The notes under the pieces are model-generated. The model searched no databases, was not told the DNA's origin, and worked only from the letters and a program-made list of their open reading frames with translations. A stretch of 5,970 nucleotides of DNA from DASPKM01 sp036402175 (GTDB taxonomy: Bacteria > Bacteroidota > Bacteroidia > Chitinophagales > Chitinophagaceae), in assembly GCA_036402175.1 (NCBI GenBank), contig DASWTK010000137.1, forward strand, positions 1 to 5,970, given 5' to 3'. Shown in pieces: positions 5,163-5,970 of the stretch. Numbering within the stretch: position 1 is the stretch's first letter; the number at the start of each line of letters is the position of its first letter. The translations under genes were made by a program, and so were the position numbers.

Positions 5163-5970
5163 TTATACCTGAAAAATTTCTTTCCTCCCTATCAGATCAT
5201 CTATTTCCTTAAGCAGATAATCGGGGCAGGCGCCTGTTTTTGAAGCGATGAATGCGCCCATTCCGCATGCGTATTCCAGCGCTTCCGCGGGCAGGGCATG
5301 ATCGAGGAGTTTTGACAATAGTCCCGCCAGGAAAGCGTCGCCACTTCCTACGGTATCCGCTACTTTCACATGAAATCCTTTGTGGGCAAAAACCTGGTTC
5401 TGCATAAAAAGCATTGCACCATCTTTTCCCATTGTTACAACAACTGTTTCTACGCCAAATTTTTCCATTATCCTCAATACACTGTCTTCAATGGTATCCT
5501 GATATCCGAACCATCCTGCAATGAGGTTTAGCTCCGATTCGTTCAGCTTCAGAATATTAGTTTTCTGAAGCAGTATTTCTATCAGTTGCTGATTATAATG
5601 AGGGCTCCGCAGATTTATATCGAATACCCTTTTGCCTGCTGACTCGAGAAGATGCATTAATGTTCTGTGTGAAACTTCACCACGTGCGGCAAGACTGCCG
5701 AACACAAAAAAATCGGCTTTGCCAACAAGGTTCGCGTATTCATCTCTCCATGAAATGAAATCCCAGGCAACCGGTTTCACGATATCATATACCATTTCAT
5801 GGTCACTCCGCGGATGCGCGTAAACCACACCCGTTTCGTGTTCCGGATCGTGTTGAAAATAACCGGTATACACACCATGCGATGAAAATATTCTTTCCAG
5901 TTCTTTCCCGCGGTCATCGGTCCCTATGCGCGTGATCAGCGCAGGTTCTTTTTCAAGCTTGTGCAGGTGA
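5163..5970 (-). CDS. PfkB-family sugar kinase, probable fructokinase (partial, N-terminus off window)
   Basis: This cytoplasmic kinase transfers phosphate from ATP to a sugar hydroxyl; fructose is the likeliest substrate, but related kinases use ribose, KDG or others. The reading frame is open to the window edge, giving 268 visible residues beginning HLHKLEKEPALITRIGTDDRGKEL. About 30-40 N-terminal residues, including the usual GG substrate motif, are missing. An internal GTG at 5871-5873 is not the true start, because family sequence continues upstream of it. Visible family features are HETGVVYA early in the protein, FDINLRSPHY (5595-5624), the NxxE magnesium motif NESE (5532-5543) and the C-terminal signature DTVGSGDAF (5331-5357), with the catalytic Asp codon at 5337-5339. 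The end at about 300 residues in total fits the family. It is followed on the same strand by two secreted-protein genes with no evident functional link. Confidence 0.88.
   Translation of the reverse strand, partial: HLHKLEKEPALITRIGTDDRGKELERIFSSHGVYTGYFQHDPEHETGVVYAHPRSDHEMVYDIVKPVAWDFISWRDEYANLVGKADFFVFGSLAARGEVSHRTLMHLLESAGKRVFDINLRSPHYNQQLIEILLQKTNILKLNESELNLIAGWFGYQDTIEDSVLRIMEKFGVETVVVTMGKDGAMLFMQNQVFAHKGFHVKVADTVGSGDAFLAGLLSKLLDHALPAEALEYACGMGAFIASKTGACPDYLLKEIDDLIGRKEIFQV

Noticed and set aside
5058..5243. Plus-strand open frame of 61 codons across the kinase/secreted-protein gap
   Set aside because: It is mostly antisense to two well-supported genes, has low-complexity hydrophobic and aromatic content, and shows no family features.
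1..5970. Search for a defence system, mobile element, CRISPR array or RNA gene
   Set aside because: No transposase, integrase, nuclease, reverse transcriptase, toxin pair, regular spaced repeats, tRNA-like or rRNA-like sequence was seen. The window reads as ordinary chromosomal envelope and metabolic genes.

Overview
The window looks like chromosomal DNA from a Bacteroidota bacterium, most likely a Chitinophaga-type member. Four things point there: the Bacteroidota style of the glycosyltransferases and the FtsE-like ATPase; a perfect TAnnTTTG -7 box with a correctly spaced TTG -33 element; exported proteins whose predicted mature form starts with Gln; and no clear Shine-Dalgarno sites. The genus is inferred from protein style only.

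Layout. Positions 1-2289 (+) hold the last codons of an unidentified gene, then two adjacent glycosyltransferases (68-1171 and 1168-2289). These share a 4-base TTGA stop/start overlap and look like the end of a surface-glycan operon. The second one runs tail-to-tail into an ftsE-like ABC ATPase on the minus strand (2270-2959) with a 20-base antisense overlap. A 125-base divergent region (2960-3084) carries a good minus-strand promoter for the ATPase and a weaker, start-proximal -7-like box for the plus-strand gene. That plus-strand gene (3085-3690) encodes a lipoprotein N-acetylmuramoyl-L-alanine amidase of the amidase_2/PGRP fold. It converges on a minus-strand run: a secreted protein with a probable duplicated NTF2-like/DUF4440-like fold (3697-4557), a small secreted four-cysteine protein (4607-5101), and a PfkB-family sugar kinase whose N-terminus lies past the window end (5163-5970).

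How the genes fit together. Most of the window concerns the cell envelope: glycan assembly, a division-type ABC ATPase beside a peptidoglycan amidase, and two more exported proteins. The ftsE/amidase divergence is the most suggestive functional pairing, because FtsEX complexes control peptidoglycan amidases in other bacteria. No FtsX partner is in this window. The sugar kinase is metabolic and has no obvious link to the rest.

I found no RNA gene, insertion sequence, CRISPR array or phage gene. No stretch longer than about 125 bases lacks a gene. The region reads as ordinary chromosome. The less-described parts are the two uncharacterised secreted proteins and several short palindromes at gene boundaries.
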